64,000 nucleotides of DNA from Ampullaceana balthica (GCA_944989445.1 CALYLW010000043.1:2108501-2172500); one strand, 5' to 3'; shown: positions 45,101-57,870, counted from the first letter of the stretch. Made by a program: numbers and translations. The notes: generated from the sequence alone by a model not told the origin.

Positions 45101-45285
45101 CATGGAACCCACAGGGAAAGAGAAAGAGAGGAAGGCCAAAAAATACATGGAGACGCGAGCTAGAGGCTGACATGCAAAATATGGGATACACCTGGAAGCA
45201 ATTGGAGAGGAAAGCACAGGACCGAGAGGAGTGGAAAGTTCTTGTAGACGGCCTATGCCCCAGACGGGGTAGAAAGGCATAAGTA
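42105..45285 (+). mobile_element. Full-length RTE-clade non-LTR retrotransposon, 3.18 kb, 10-bp target duplication
   Basis: ATAGACATTG occurs exactly at 42095-42104 and 45286-45295, bracketing an element that starts AACTCCGCCAAGGCC and ends GGCATAAGTA only three bases after the ORF stop. The size, very short 3' UTR and single large ORF fit RTE elements. A small overlapping open frame without ATG (to about 42332; [16 protein letters not shown]) precedes the main ORF. The intact ORF and exact duplication suggest recent insertion. Confidence 0.92.
42268..45282 (+). CDS. RTE retrotransposon polyprotein: AP endonuclease and reverse transcriptase
   Basis: 1004 residues, uninterrupted. The AP-endonuclease domain (about 24-275) has [27 protein letters not shown] (about 168-173) and [10 protein letters not shown] (about 263-272), so all catalytic signatures are visible. 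A Lys/Glu-rich spacer follows. The reverse transcriptase spans about 510-770: GKSPGPDN (515), [43 protein letters not shown] (first catalytic Asp), [12 protein letters not shown] and [11 protein letters not shown] (catalytic DD near 747). The C-terminal region has [22 protein letters not shown] and [20 protein letters not shown]. The enzyme nicks genomic DNA and primes cDNA synthesis at the nick. It is a selfish element, not a host gene; proteins annotated 'craniofacial development protein 2-like' often derive from its endonuclease part. Confidence 0.95.
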   Translation: MKPCGQTQAILEASKPKTLLSKETNIGTWNVRTMYEAGKAAQVAAEMRSYKLTLLGICETRWIQAGQITLASGEMLMYSGHEEEDAPHTQGVALMLSRKAQEALIGWEAHGPRIITATFRTKKKKIKMNIIQCYAPTNDSEEEEKETFYNRLQALMEKFPNRDLNILMGDLNAKIGKDNSGYEETMGRHGIGERNENGERLADFCATNELVIGGSEFQHKNIHKITWVSPDNKTQNQIDHICISKKFRKSLQDVRAKRGADVASDHHLVCARLKLKLKKDWEQPTAKRTKFNVALLANDQKREEFSATLRNKFQVLEDQTEDQTEDDQVEHMWQSIKTSVTSTCLEVLGSVKQKQKDWLSINTLQKIKERKEMKNIVNSSRTRAEKTKAQERYKEVNQKVKNSIKKDKNAHIDGLASKAEEAARKGNLKELYDITRKLSGRYKRPERPVKDREGRSITEKKEQQKRWMEYFKELLNRPPPTDTPDIQPANEDLQIEEGAPNKEEIALAIKQLKLGKSPGPDNITAEMMRADINTIVNMLHPLFEKIWEEERVPKDWKEGYLIKIPKKGDLSNCANYRGITLLSVPGKVFNRIILNRMKDKVDMQLRDQQAGFRQNRSCTDQIATLRIIVEQSIEWNSSLYINFIDYEKAFDSLDRQTLWKLLRHYGVPGKLVRIIQSSYEEMTCRVVHEGRLTDSFTVETGVRQGCLLSPLLFILAIDWIMEKSTDKKRNGIQWTLWEQLNDLDFADDIALLSHNQQQMQEKTKDVATFSAQLGLNINKSKTKIMKINPSNHEHVHLAGKALEEVESFTYLGSTIDINGGSDADVRARIGKARSAFVLLKKIWESKELKLQTKVKIFNTNVKTVLLYGAETWKTTASLTQKVQTFINTCLRKILKIKWPNTINNKELLERTHQVPIDEDIIKKRWRWIGHTLRKPPGSTTRQCLTWNPQGKRKRGRPKNTWRRELEADMQNMGYTWKQLERKAQDREEWKVLVDGLCPRRGRKA

Positions 45286-45295
45286 ATAGACATTG

Positions 45296-46965
45296 GCATC
45301 TAATATAAAATCTATGAACACCCAGTATGTAAATTATGTTTTATTATTAACAAAGTTTAAGTTTGTACATGTCCGGAATGGGGCGCTCATCACAACCCAT
45401 TTCTCTTTGCAACTATACTTTTGCATATAAATATGTCTAATTAATATGATAATAGCGTGTATATGATCAAAGTTGTGAAACTTTTAATGTTTATTAATAT
45501 TCATACAAATTTGTATTTATGTTTTGCAGCCTTGTACATGATAGAGTTGTTTTGATCGCCCCATGTTTTTATGTGCACTGGATAGGTTCACCTGTAATCA
45601 TAGAAAATTTTTATTTTCTTCTTTTTAGTGCACTTTCTATCTGCAAATAAAGGAGAGTCCTTTTTAAAAAAAGATTTTTTAAAAAGTATTTTATTCTCTC
45701 CTTTTTGAATTTCAACTTTCACTTGAAATTTGAATTTGTATTTTGTTTACCACATGTATATTGAATATGTGTCTTTGCTAAATATGTGTCTTGGATATTT
45801 ACATACAAAAAGTTTATCTTAATTGAACATTAACTAAATAATTTTAGCATCTACAAATGATTAAAGGTTGCATTGTCATCAGAACTAAGCATGTTTGGAA
45901 AGTCAGAATGATTGGAATAGTAGAAGTGGTCGAGAAATCGATTACAAGATTTGATGCATACAACATACAAACAGTGTGAGTTAAATAAAAGTGTGTCCTT
46001 TAAAAAAAAAGATTTTTTTAAAAAGTATTTTATTTTAAAAATGTGGGTGTGAGAAGGGGCATAATTGATAAAGGAAAGTTTGAATAATCAAAACTCATGT
46101 TACTGCTCTTGTATTATCATGTCAATTTAGATTTAGTTTTGTATTACTGAGCTGTTAAACGCGGGGAATGTGGTTATCTATGGCTGGGGTGAACTCTGGT
46201 GGCACGCACCTGGAAGTCAACAATAGCAGACGGATACAGATGCTATATAAAGATGCATTAATTTAATTACGGTACATTCGATCGATCTAAAAAATTGATT
46301 AAATGCATTGTCATTCAAGATCTATCTGGTAAAATTTGAGATCTCTAGGACCATCAGAAGTGGTTTAATTTTACGTTACAAGATTTGACGGATACAACAT
46401 ATAAAGTGTGACTTAAATAAAAGCGTGTAACATGCTTTTCTTTTCTAAAGATATTGGTTTATCTTAAAAAATAAAATAACATGCACTGCGAAAAAAAGAT
46501 GATTAAAGAATGCGATTTTCAGCACCTCGGGTGAATACATACTCGATAGAGACACGTCAAACTAAATCACACATGGATCAAAAGTATAACAAGATAAAAG
46601 ATGATGCTTTTTTAAACAAAAAATGTGAGAGAGCGTCGCAATGCGAACAGACACATCCATGCGGACTCCTCTAAAGACGCATCAGGAGCTAATGAGTTAA
46701 TTGAAGCAAATTTTGACTTGCATTCAAAACCCAATCTTGACTACTGTAACATTGACAGTTCTATATAATAATTCCAAGAAATAAATTAATTCAGCTATTT
46801 CTGAAACAGATAGAATAAGGGCTGTAATAATTTTGAAAAGAAACATGGCATGGGTATGAGATCTTGAATTGATTGTTACCAGACCACAGGTCGCCGGAAC
46901 TATAGGTCCCCCTTCCCCCCTATAACGCTTTGATTTTGATGTCACGTTCGCTCGCGTGTTGGCTC
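45296..46965. other. No gene seen; old repeat related to 49.3-49.5 kb
   Basis: AT-rich. Around 46395-46590 there is about 200 bp that is inverted relative to 49262-49465 (shared words GCAGTGCATGTTAT, ATTCACCCGAGGTG, GATCCATGTGTGA on one strand). Two copies of a motif (ACAAGATTTGAYGSATACAAC) lie near 45945 and 46378. Confidence 0.5.
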
Positions 46966-48100
46966 CAGGGGTGCCACTCACTGGGAGCTGTGAACCCTGA
47001 AATCCCTTTTTAAAAATTTCTTGAATCCTGAAAATTCTTTTATAAATTTTTCAAACCCTGAAAATTTAAACGTAACAAAGTGAACTTTAATTTTCATTTT
47101 CCAACCAATTATATCCATCATCACATGTGTTTAAAACTTTTTCCCATATCGACAACATTTATTTCACATTCGCAATAAGAATTTTGAGACAGTTTATAAA
47201 GGAAAAAGTATATATGTACATAATTGTATATATATATATATATATAGGCTAGGCAATATGTACAATACAAAAAAACATGCAGATACTACTTAGATTATCT
47301 ATAATATAGAATTCCCTTCAATAACTTACACTAATATTTCATATTATTTATAAACTGTATTATAATGTGATAATTAAATAAATTATTATTATTTTGAATT
47401 TTATTTCTTTGTCTGAAGTCATTTTGTGGGCTTGTTTTGAAATTAACTCAATATATTTATTACATAAATTATAGTTTATAGTAGGTTCATAATTTAATAA
47501 TTATTATTGTCTATAGACTATTAGCTTTATCTTGTTCTTATACTACTTATACTGTTTAACTTGTAAGAGTAGAAGTAGAGGCCTGATGTAAATGAATAGT
47601 ATTTCGTATTTATAAAAAGTAAAGCGGTCATCCGAAAGCACACATATCACGTAATTTATGATAAAATTTAAAATGAAACTATTTTTTTTAGAAAACTGAA
47701 TTCAAGCACAAAATTCCGATTCAAACGGAGTGTGATCCGTTCAATTATTTTGTCTAAGTTTTTCCAAATATTGTTGTTATGCGCAGAACGATGCGCGATC
47801 GCGCGACGATGATATACTAGCAAAGGGAAGGGAGAGGTCACGGTACCAGTCCTATTTATAGCGAGTCCGCATATCCCTGAATAGGCTTTCCGCGCGTTAT
47901 TACTCCCCCCCCCCTTCTTTTAAACCCAGAAGCCAAATTTGAACAACTAAACTCGCAAATCCAGAAAATCCGGCAAGAGCGAGAAAAAAACCTCGCGAAT
48001 CCGGAAAGAGCAAAATCAAAAACTCGCGAATCCGGAAAATAAAAATATTTAGCTTCACGAATCCGGAATTCCGGGACAAACCGGAGCGGTGGCACCCCTG
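46966..48100. mobile_element. Non-autonomous hAT element, 1.1 kb, perfect 8-bp target duplication
   Basis: Ends are CAGGGGTGCCACTC and its inverse GGTGGCACCCCTG. GTTGGCTC is repeated exactly at 46958-46965 and 48101-48108. The interior is AT-rich, with CTCGCGAATCCGGAAA-type repeats near the right end (about 47945-48085). Open frames there only read these repeats. No transposase. Confidence 0.93.
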
Positions 48101-48108
48101 GTTGGCTC

Positions 48109-48955
48109 TGGTATTCTGCCGTAACACAACAAAAAATTAACTCCGGGTAATAAGCTAATATACCGACTAAGTCCTGATAAAACGGAGTAAACAGTCATAA
48201 TAAGATGGAATTTATTTAAATAGCATAATATGTTTCACTCGTCAACTTGCCAGAATTATTGAATTTCGTCGCGCGCACAACGATTCCCCCTCCCCCCTGG
48301 GGTGGGGTTTAGGTGGGGTTGAGCTACACTGGCCATTTACCAAGGCATGCTTTGACTCAATTTAAAAAGAAAAATGTTCCTTCCCCCAACCCACTGTAGA
48401 TGTATAACAGTGGGGGAGGGGAGGAAAGGTGTCTCTTCTCGCGGTCTTGTATTGGTGTGTCAAAGCAAGAGGTTTCCTTTTAAATAAACATCAAAGACCT
48501 TTCAAGCCTTCCCCCTCCACCACCCTCATTATCCCTAACTAGAAACCTCCGTAACTTGCCCCCCCCTGTCCCTTTGATTTCACTTTGAGCGGCGACTGTA
48601 GTAATAGCCGTGACCTTTGACCATGGTTCACATGAAGCGCTCGTACAGTGCCTCGACAACTAAGCAAATTAAAATTTAGCTATTACGGCTTATTGACTTA
48701 TTGAAGTTGCAGCTGAATAAATTATTTAAATTCCGAAGACTTAAAACTTATATATATAAGCCTAAACATTTTTAAAGATGAGTGTAAGCGGTCGTTCGAT
48801 AGTCGTAACTACGGTTAACACTAGTCCTAGCGTAATAGTAGTCAATTATTAACAAATATATTTTTTTGAATATTGATTGTTTTCCTTGGTCCTTATACAA
48901 ATAAATGCCTTGGTATTTATCTATATATATAAAAATCAAAGTATGTATGTATGTA
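48109..48955. other. No gene seen
   Basis: Contains C-runs and AT-rich sequence. No splice-bounded exon or recognised repeat. Confidence 0.45.
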
Positions 48956-51900
48956 CAGTCGAACCCACTTACCTCGAGCTCGGTTAGCTCGACCACCCCA
49001 CCAACTCGACGTTTTTTATTGGAACCGCCAAATTCTCTCTTTGTCTTAGCATTTTTTCATCGGTTAATTCGATTTTTCAAAGTCGCCAAAACCTAATACC
49101 TCGAGTACAGAAGAGGGCTAAATTTGCAACATAACGTTGCTTAGCTCGATCCTCGTCGGTTCGCCTAGCAATGCATTTTTAGTTCAAAATAGTGTTGACA
49201 TCTCGCTTTCTTCGAAACTTCCGGCTATTGTGTGATTCTACGAGATTTCAATAAAAATTATCGGATGTTATTATCTTCTTTCACGTTCGATCCATGTGTG
49301 AATTAGATGTATTCACCCGAGGTGCCCGTAAATCGGCGTTAGAGATCTTTAATCCGTCATTGTTTCGCAGTGCATGTTATATTATTATTAAACTTAATTC
49401 ATTTTCTGATGCATTGATCATTTTATTTTTTAAGATAAACGAATATCTTTAGAAATGAAAATAAAGGTTTGTATCGAGAATCGACGGTGGTTTTTATATA
49501 ATTAAATTTTAAAACATTTTTTTAAAAAGTTTGTTGCTTTGTTAACAGTAAGATACGTGACTGTGACACTAACACGCGCATGATGATGAAATCAAATCAT
49601 TTTCTTAATATTCCAGTACATGTATATAATATTATTAATATACACGTCATCACTTTTGTAGGTCGAATTCTGATAAGGAATGATTTTTAAAAAAATTCGC
49701 GTAGACTTAGTCTTAGTTGCCGGCCGAGGTCTAACACACAGCCCACAGCGTGCTGTGATCAACGGTCAAGGCCGCAATAGTTTTATTTATATTATTACAA
49801 GACTGAGGAAATTCAAGAGCGTTCTGATAGTAACAGATATCCTGCACGTCAAAAGCATTAAACTTTAAATTACCATATTGATATGTTTATTTTTATTTAT
49901 TCGCTGATTCGACTGATGCAAACGCTAGCGGCTTTGACATGGGACTAGGCGAGGCGTAAACTTTGACCTTTTAGCGCATGCGCAGACAATTATAAACTGG
50001 TAACTTATTTTTAATTACATGTAAATGGAATCGAAACATGACAGAGACGTAATCAAAGTCCTTTACTTCGTCATTATATATATATATTTATTATATATAC
50101 TAATCGGTAATTTATATATATATATTTAATTCCCGATTAGTCATAACTTTTCCCGACTTTCAAGGCCGAGAATTTTTTTTAAAAGAATTCCCGACTTTTT
50201 CCTGTTGCCCGAGTGGGAACCATGGTTATATTTAAATTTTAAACAGTCCTTAAAAACGAACGGTCATTACAACCTTAGGAAAGAGTGAAGAAATATTAGG
50301 TTCCTTTAACTCTCAAAGGACGTAACCTTGACTTTTCTGTCACTGGTGGTCGACAGTTTAATTTTTTATATTTTCTTCACCTTTTTACATTCTAATGTTA
50401 TTTTTAAAATGTATCCCTAAATAATTGAATAAAATTAGGAAAAAATACAATTTCAGACATTAATTTTTAATTAAAATTTAAAAAAAATTTTGCCCGACCC
50501 TCGTGTTTTTGATTTACCGGAACGCTATTTTCGTTCGCCATTGTGAAATTCTTGTTAATTTTACTGAGACAAGTCGGCCGCAATTTTTTACAATTATAGC
50601 GAACGATTCATCATTTAGCGAAGAAATCGCTTATATTCGTAGCTGACAAGTTATTTCTATTCAATGGAATAAAAATCAAAGTATTAGTACTGAGAATTTA
50701 TTTATTTTCATCGATGGACAAGTTGACTATCGAAGGTATGTATTTTTTCCTTTGTTACAAAGTTATCCACATCGCCAATTTTTTAACAAAAAAAATTGAT
50801 TTTACTAAATCTATTGATATATTAAGTAGCTATGAGACATCTATAAATAAAGGAAATTCATTTTAGCACGTATATTTGTCTTTCTTTTTATTTTATATGA
50901 AGTATGTATTTTATTATTATTTTTTCCCCAAGTCCATAATAAATTACATTTGACTTTGTTTACCCTGGTTACACTGTAAGGTGGCATCAGTATTTTACAA
51001 TTTACCTCACATTCTGCTTGGTAATAAGCTTATAATCATTCTAGATTATCTTCAGAATTGAATAGTCATGAATAGTGTACTTTAATAAAATGTGTTAAAT
51101 TTTATAACTGCTTTTTACAAGCCTATTTCTAATGTTTTTCCTATATTTTTATTTCACAGGTACAGTTATGGCTCTGTAGATTGGGACCTCAGACCATCCC
51201 AAGCATGTTCCTGATTACAGGTCTAAACAACCACCCATTGTCTATGTCCCTGAGTCAACTTATGGTGTGCCTTTTGCTGAATCAACCATCAGAAATGATG
51301 GAAAGAAATATGGACTTTCTCTTTCATGTTTCAAGTTGCTATTCGGATTCGCAGACTTACTGCTGGAGACTCTTCGAAGCTATGCCTATATAATTGTTGC
51401 TACCATGCACCTCCCTAAGTCAACAATGTTCAGAAACTCATTTCATCTTATCATGGACATGCTAATGCTAAGGAACATGGGACTAGTGCATTTAGATAAT
51501 GGAATGAACTATTATTATTCAAAGGATTATGTGCAAGACAGTTCAAATTTTAAACTTTGCTTTAAATTTTATATTTCTGAAATGTTCAAAAAGGAATATT
51601 GAGGTGAACAAAAAATCATGGAAGTGATATATATGTTCCAATGGTTGTAGATGAAAGTGAATGAAACTATATCTTTCTAGACCCAACATTTCAACTGAGG
51701 AAAGAATGACAACGGTAAGAAAGAAGAAAGATATAATTAGTAAAATATATTCGGCCGACCACTCGTAACCCTATAACACTCATAACCGAATAAAATTTTA
51801 CAAAATAAGACTTAAATATATTACTATTATTAACTTATTTTAAGAATATGAACTAAGAAAGAAATGTTCACTAAAGTGTGTTTTTAAATTAAATTTGTTC

Positions 51901-52689
51901 TTGTTATCATTTGCAGATAAATTGTCTTATTTTATATCATAATTAATAGTTTTCAACATTTTTTATCAAATGGAAAATGATTTTTAAGGCTAATAATGAT
52001 TATAAAAATATTTTGTTATGTTCTGACAATAAAGGCTTAGTTATAGAATTATTCCATGCTAAAATTTATAATCTTTGTAATATAAAGGAAAAAATAGCTC
52101 TATTTTATGAATTTAAGGATGCTCATTTAAAAATAGTCTAAATTTTTTAAATATGAGCAAAATGCTTTGAATTTTTGATATGCCATGTAGAAATGGACAC
52201 TGTTGATGGCTATCATAAAGATTTTATGCTTGCTCCAATCACTTATTTTTTTACTTCATACAGTTTGTGACATGTTGTGATTTTCTGTATAAAATTTAAA
52301 TGAAAAAAATTCATTAAAAAAATTAATTTTCAAGCTACATTACCACAATAGAGTTAAATTTGCTATCAATAGATAGATAAGTCAATTGTGAACACAAAAA
52401 TGTATAACATGCCATTATTTGTGGTTTTATTCATTTAAAAAAAAATAATTCCTGTAACTACCTAAATCAGGTGGAAAAAAGGGGCAAAACTCAAGAACAT
52501 TTGAGAGTTAAGATTCCGATTAATCGTCCCATCAATAATTAACGCTAACTAATTAATCATGTACATAAAGAAATTTCAAGCACATGTTAATATTTTGCCG
52601 CCATATTAGTTTTCGTTTTAACGCGATCATCGGTTATCTCGACGCCATTTTTAATACCCCAACGCCGTCGACTTAACCGGTTTTGACTG
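48956..52689. mobile_element. pogo/Tigger-like DNA transposon without transposase, 3.7 kb
   Basis: The left end CAGTCGAACCCACTTACCTC and the right end CGACTTAACCGGTTTTGACTG are imperfect inverted repeats, and both flanks are TA. Terminal words of the CAGTCNAACC...TCGA type and TA duplication fit pogo/Tigger. Near both ends GGTTA(A/G/T)CTCGA-like sequence recurs (CATCGGTTAATTCGATTTTT; CATCGGTTATCTCGACGCC). The interior is AT-rich with no transposase. It includes an exon-like scrap at about 51161-51602. Some of the length may be secondary insertions. Confidence 0.65.
51161..51602 (+). pseudogene. Exon-like fragment of unknown origin inside the Tigger-like element
   Basis: After TTTATTTCACAG, a good acceptor, one frame reads SDHPKHVPDYRSKQPPIVYV, then PESTYGVPFAESTIRNDGKK and on to a stop at 51602. 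A stop (TAG) lies just after the acceptor in that frame, while the other frames are also partly open. I do not recognise the protein. It could be a captured host exon or transposon remnant. Confidence 0.3.
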
Positions 52690-55547
52690 TAGTTACTACT
52701 AACTTATTAATATTACTAGAGTCTCAGTCAGAGCAGATGGCAGATGCAGAGTCACTAATTATAATTCATTTACATAATTCATGCTCGCAAGGACGTTCCA
52801 TTTCGCATAATATAATATTACATAATAATAATATAACCATCTATTGATATTTTAATTTAAATAAATAAGCCTAAGCATTTATTTAAGATGAGTGAAAGTG
52901 TAAGCGGCCGTTCAATAGTCGGAGCCGGCCGTCACCACTAGTACTAGTGACTAGTGCTAACAAACTTATACTTATATTTAATATAAATTGTTTTTGTTAG
53001 TTCATATAGTCATATAAATTATATATGCCTTGCCTTAGTATTTATTAGTAATAAACTTACACTAAGATTATGACTTTAATTATAATTACATCATTAATTT
53101 TAGAATTAAATAGTATGAATGAATAAAATTCTTGGACGAATGAGCGAATGAACTAAAAATAAAAATAGAATAGTCTGTATATTTACATATTAAATTCACT
53201 CTCGCAAGGAAGCTCTATTTCGCATTATATAATATGACCTTATATTTTTCTTTAAAATTCTATAAAACCAAGGTTTTGAACAAGTTTTAGACAATTTCAA
53301 TGAGCGCATTCCCTCTAATTCTAATGTCTAATAGTTATGAATAAATATTAACTACTTGAACTTACGGCACCTCAGGCAGTGACCTAGTTATAGATCGAGT
53401 CTATTATTAGACTTCCGGTAAATAATGACCAACCCTCACTATAGGGACACTGTTTAAAACTGGTTAACCAGTCTTTTTTTTTGAACGGTTAACCTCAAAA
53501 TCGAGCTGTCTTAACAACCTTTACTTTTACCCTTTACTTTACTAAATGATATCTCCCAACTTACAACTTTCCCTTCTGCTTTTAGTCTACTTGACTTAAA
53601 GAATCAAAATGGAATGTAAATGAAGATCTGAATGTCTTAATCAACATTTAAATATGATGCTTTCTTACTAAAAACCAAAGCCAAAACTTGCCAAAAGCAA
53701 TTGAAAAGAAAGTAACTGAAAAAAACTTGCAATAAAAATAAAAGACCAATGCCAATTCAATTCTAATACAAATAATAATATTAATTATTAATATTATATT
53801 CTTTGTTAATATTATATAAGCCTATCAGTTATTCTTATTCAAATTATGAGTCGAGAAATAGGAATTGATAATTCCTATTACAATTCTCCTGGAGAACAAG
53901 CTCATATCATCGCTGTTTTCGGTGAATGCTCTTCACATTTTAGTTAGGAACTATTTGTCAAATTCTCTAGTAGAAGAAGCTACACTTTCTCTGCGATTTT
54001 GCAGTCAGAAGTTTTCACTGCGTGACATTTCCTTACAACTTTGCATATTTAAACTTAATTTTATGAAATTATATTTGTGTTACCTTCCGTAACTTCTATT
54101 TAGCTCTTCATAGTAGTTCTAAGCGTCACAATTAGGGAAAACGCGCCTACTTTAGATGACCCGTTTTAGACGCCATGAAAGACTAGAAACCGGAAATTGC
54201 TAGAAAAACAGAAATAAGGCAAATATCTTATTTTAACAACAAGTGTCCTACGATATAATATATAAAATTGTCTGTTTTGCTGGAAAAAAATAATTAAGTG
54301 AACAGAAATATATAATCTGCATAACTCGCTGTCTTTACTATTAAGAAAATAAAATATTTAAATATTTAAGTTATCTTATCTTCTATTTCTAGACTAAATA
54401 GAGCATGGGCCGCTAATTAATTGTCATGGGCATGAGCAAGTTATGTGAAAACGGGGCGTTTCCGTTAATTTTAAGCCGTTTAGTTTAGAGTTTAGACAAA
54501 AGTAAAGTAATTAATCAAGTAAATCTTAATCTGGTCTTCTGTGAACATTCATTTAAAATTAATAATGAAATGTAAATTTTATATAATTAAGTATACTTAT
54601 ACCCCTTGGGTGTCTCTAAGAAAAAAAACAAATTATATGCTACAGCTACAGTACAACTCTGTACAACCTTTTATGAACTTAAAAATTAATCCCCCTGTTG
54701 AGCTACATGTTGTATTGTCATTGTTTTCAAAAATTCAGCTCATGTCTTAATATCCATGCAAACAAACAAACAAAATAAATAAATATAATTATTTGAGCTA
54801 TGATTCATTCCTATAGGATTCCAACTTTTCCCCAAAACAATATCTTACTCTGATTCTGATGATGGGATTCTATGTCCCAATTTATCAATAAGTCAATATG
54901 ATCCTATTGCATATTGCACTACTTCTTGGTTGAATCTCTTCTCCAATAGATTCTATATTATAGCGAAATCTGTTTTCCTAGTGGGAAATCCTTATATCAT
55001 TTAATTCAATGGGATCTAATTCCAGAGAGGGTCCCATTCCTGTGAGATCCTGTTTGTTTCTCTCATCACATTTACTTCTTGTTAGATACTGTTCCCAGTC
55101 GAATTATAGAGATGTCTTTCAAAAATGGCTAAGGTTCATCAAAACATAAAGTTGTATTTACTGTTGATTCTACAAATTCAATTATGTTTTGGTAAAAAGC
55201 TTAGACCACATATACTGTCCAAAAAGTCCAATGCAACAGCTTTAACCCTTATTCATTTATATTTATAGAGGATCCCTGGAAGGGACCCATTTTATCACAC
55301 ATCAGTCAGAAAAACAAAGGGATAAGAATTAAGAATTAAAAATGTGTGCCTTTATATTTTAAAATCAGTTGTAAATTATGGCAACACAACGAAAAATTAA
55401 ATCAGAATTTTCTATACTATTTTAGATCATACTCAAATTAAGTGAATAATAAAGGAAATAAAAAAAAATCATAGCCTGACAAATATATTTTTATATTTAT
55501 AATTTATAAATGGGTTAAAACTTTAAAATTAGGCCCATTATTTAAAA
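52690..55547. other. AT-rich stretch, no gene seen
   Basis: Open frames at 53865 and 54541 have no recognisable pattern or splice support. Contains ACTAGT and ATT/AAT runs. Confidence 0.45.
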
Positions 55548-56030
55548 ATAGATACAACCCTCAGCGTGGCATACGCTGTAGACTTGCTCATCATAGATAG
55601 TGCAAAGAACGGGGTTGTGAGAAACAGACACAAACAGCAGTACGAAGTAATGGAAAAAAAAGTGAGTAAATGTGGAGACATGCGCACTGCGGTTGTTGTT
55701 ACCTTCCCCCCCCCACCCTTAACTACCATCCCTTGCCAACCATAAACTGTGATTGTTCGACCCTAGCGAGGTTTAGTCATGTTCGCAAAAAAGGGGGAAA
55801 AGAACGGGCAGAAAAAACATAAATTTTTTTTTAAATGTTCCCGCTGGGGCTTGAACCCAGGACTTTCCATGTTCAAGGCCAACGTGATAACCACTACACT
55901 ATGAATCATATGTTATTCTGTGAAGGAACAATACAAGTGATATTGTTCACCTTTTTATTTTCTTTTCATCCCACTAAGCTTGCCAACTGATTTGTCGACC
56001 CCAGCGAGGGTCATTCGTCATGCTCATTTG
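55548..56030 (-). repeat. tRNA-like dispersed repeat, copy B, with tRNA pseudogene
   Basis: The first part (55548-55790) matches 2133-2400. It is followed by a tRNA-like segment and then a second CGACCC(T/C)AGCGAGG block (55751 and 55997), so the tRNA-like piece is flanked by related sequence. The arrangement suggests a composite SINE or a tRNA gene duplicated with flanks. Confidence 0.5.
55833..55905 (-). tRNA. tRNA-like sequence, probably pseudogene (Val-like layout)
   Basis: On the minus strand, D-arm-like TAGTGTAGTGGTTATCACG is followed by a T-arm CTGGG-TTCAAGC-CCCAG with a perfect five-base-pair stem. The B box GGTTCAAGCC is good. The anticodon stem and acceptor stem pair poorly, so I cannot call an anticodon and consider it a pseudogene or SINE head. 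Confidence 0.4.
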
Positions 56031-56199
56031 CACATAATTGCTTTGGATAATTATATATATAAATTTAAATATCCTAAAACTAAAAGATAACAGAGATTTT
56101 AACAAAAAATAAAATAAAACATTTTTTAGGAAATTTTAGGTAAGCCCCAATTGAAGTGAGTAATAAGACAACTAGTGGTATTCTTAAATTCATGGCCTG

Positions 56200-57380
56200 A
56201 AAAATAATGCGGTACAATTTTGAAAAATATGCGAGGAAGAACAAATAGCAATTGAGTGGGAAAGTAGGGCAGCTCATTAGACTACAGAGGAAAGGAGATC
56301 TTAGTTATTGCTCTATTTATAATTTATAGAGGAATAACCCTGTCCATCCCAAGCAAATTATTAAACAGAATGAGGGAGGTAATTTAATAGATCTTAGGGA
56401 CCAACAAGCAGGCTTCAGAAAAGACAAATCCTGCGCAGACTAGACTGCCAATCTGAGAATTATAGTGGAACAATCCCTGGAGTGGAACTCGCAACTTTAC
56501 ATCAACTTTACTATGACTGACTATGAGAAGGCTTTTCATAGTGTTGACAGACAGTTTCTGTGGAAGCTGCTAAGACACTATACGTATGGTCTCATTATTA
56601 TTGACAGACATAATTAAGGCTTCTTATGAAGGACTGTGGTGCATAATTGTTCATGGCCAACAAACAGCTGTGGCTTTTGGTGTACAGATAAGGGTGTCTG
56701 CTTTCGCCTTTCTTTCTTATTCCAGCTGCCCATTGATTGGATAATGATAATGTTTACGGAGCAGAAGAGTTATCCATAATCCAGTGGACACTGAAAACAG
56801 CTTGATGAGCTGGATTTCACGGGTGATCAGGCCCTAATATCACACACACAGCAACAGGTGCAAGAGGAAACAAATTATGTAGCACAGTACTCTGCTTGCA
56901 TTGGCCTGAACATCCAAAGAAGAAAAAGCAAAGTCCTTAAAATGAATACATCAAGCAAGGCACTTATAGTTATAGTCAAAGCACCGGAAAGAACAAAATT
57001 TGAGGAGGTGGATAGGTTATCAGACCTAAGCAACATCATGGACATGAAAGTACAAAAAGAGAATGATGTCAACTTAAAAGAGTGAGGATTGGCAAGGTGA
57101 GAACTGCATTTAACCAGCTAAAATAAATTCTGGAGGTGCAGCATCTTGATCCTCCAGACCAAAGTAAGGATATTCAACACCACAGTGAAGCCTGTCTTGC
57201 TGATGATTCAGTGGGTCTCACATAAGTGATCCAGCGGATCTCAACACTTGTTAGATGGAGCAGTAAAATTGCGAAGAAGAGCAGCTGGTTCAACAAAGCT
57301 ACAGACATTAATCAAGTCATGTCTCCAAATGTTTCTCCCAATCTGTTGGCGTTGGCAAGATTGTGTAAATTCTTATGTGG
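56200..57380 (+). pseudogene. Decayed RTE retrotransposon copy
   Basis: In shifting frames this follows the full-length RTE: [41 protein letters not shown], then RVRIGKVRTAFNQLK near 57085 and the KPVLL region. There are many stops and frameshifts. The catalytic FADD equivalent is corrupted (LDFTGDQALIS). The GGGGCCCC-type repeat follows from about 57420. Confidence 0.8.
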
Positions 57381-57409
57381 AATAAAGAATTAAAATTGTG
57401 GGGGGAAAA

Positions 57410-57870
57410 GATAGAATTGGGGCCCCCTGCTCAAAAGGTTGGATATTAGGAGTTCCATTCAGTACAGTATTTTAATATGGGCGATTAAAAGTGTTTGTGT
57501 ACAAAGTTAGGTCTAAATTTATATTCATCCAGTGTGTGAAAGGATATTTAAATAAGAAAAAGAAGACATTTTGGGCCCCTGTTTTATTCACAACATGGCA
57601 CATGTTAAACATTTTTTTATCCTATGTGAGCTATATTAAACAAATATTAAATGGGCCCACAGCCTCAAAGGGTACATGATGTTAAGTTCAAAGCCCTCTA
57701 GATTTCAATCTGGATACTGGATCATGATGAATATTTGTGCCAGGTTTGGTCGAGATATGTCAATCTATTTAGAAACGCTTGCAATAAAGCCCGCCCATAA
57801 AGAATTTGGTTTACAAACTACAGTACACAGTAAGGACAACAAAATACCCCCCCCCCTCCCGACCAAAGAC
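57410..57870 (+). repeat. GGGGCCCC-unit repeat, decayed copy
   Basis: GAATTGGGGCCCCCTGCTCA, then TTAGGAGTTCCATTCAGTAC, TATTTTAATATGGGCG and GTACAAAGTTAGG parallel the units at 7757 and 10075. It ends in a C-run near 57848. The frames over it are not genes. Confidence 0.6.

Noticed and set aside
42268..45299. Long antisense open frames within the RTE ORF
   Set aside because: They are complements of a strongly biased coding sequence. The sense strand has all enzyme motifs.
48772..49096. Short open frames near the Tigger left end
   Set aside because: They overlap terminal inverted-repeat sequence and have no protein-like pattern.
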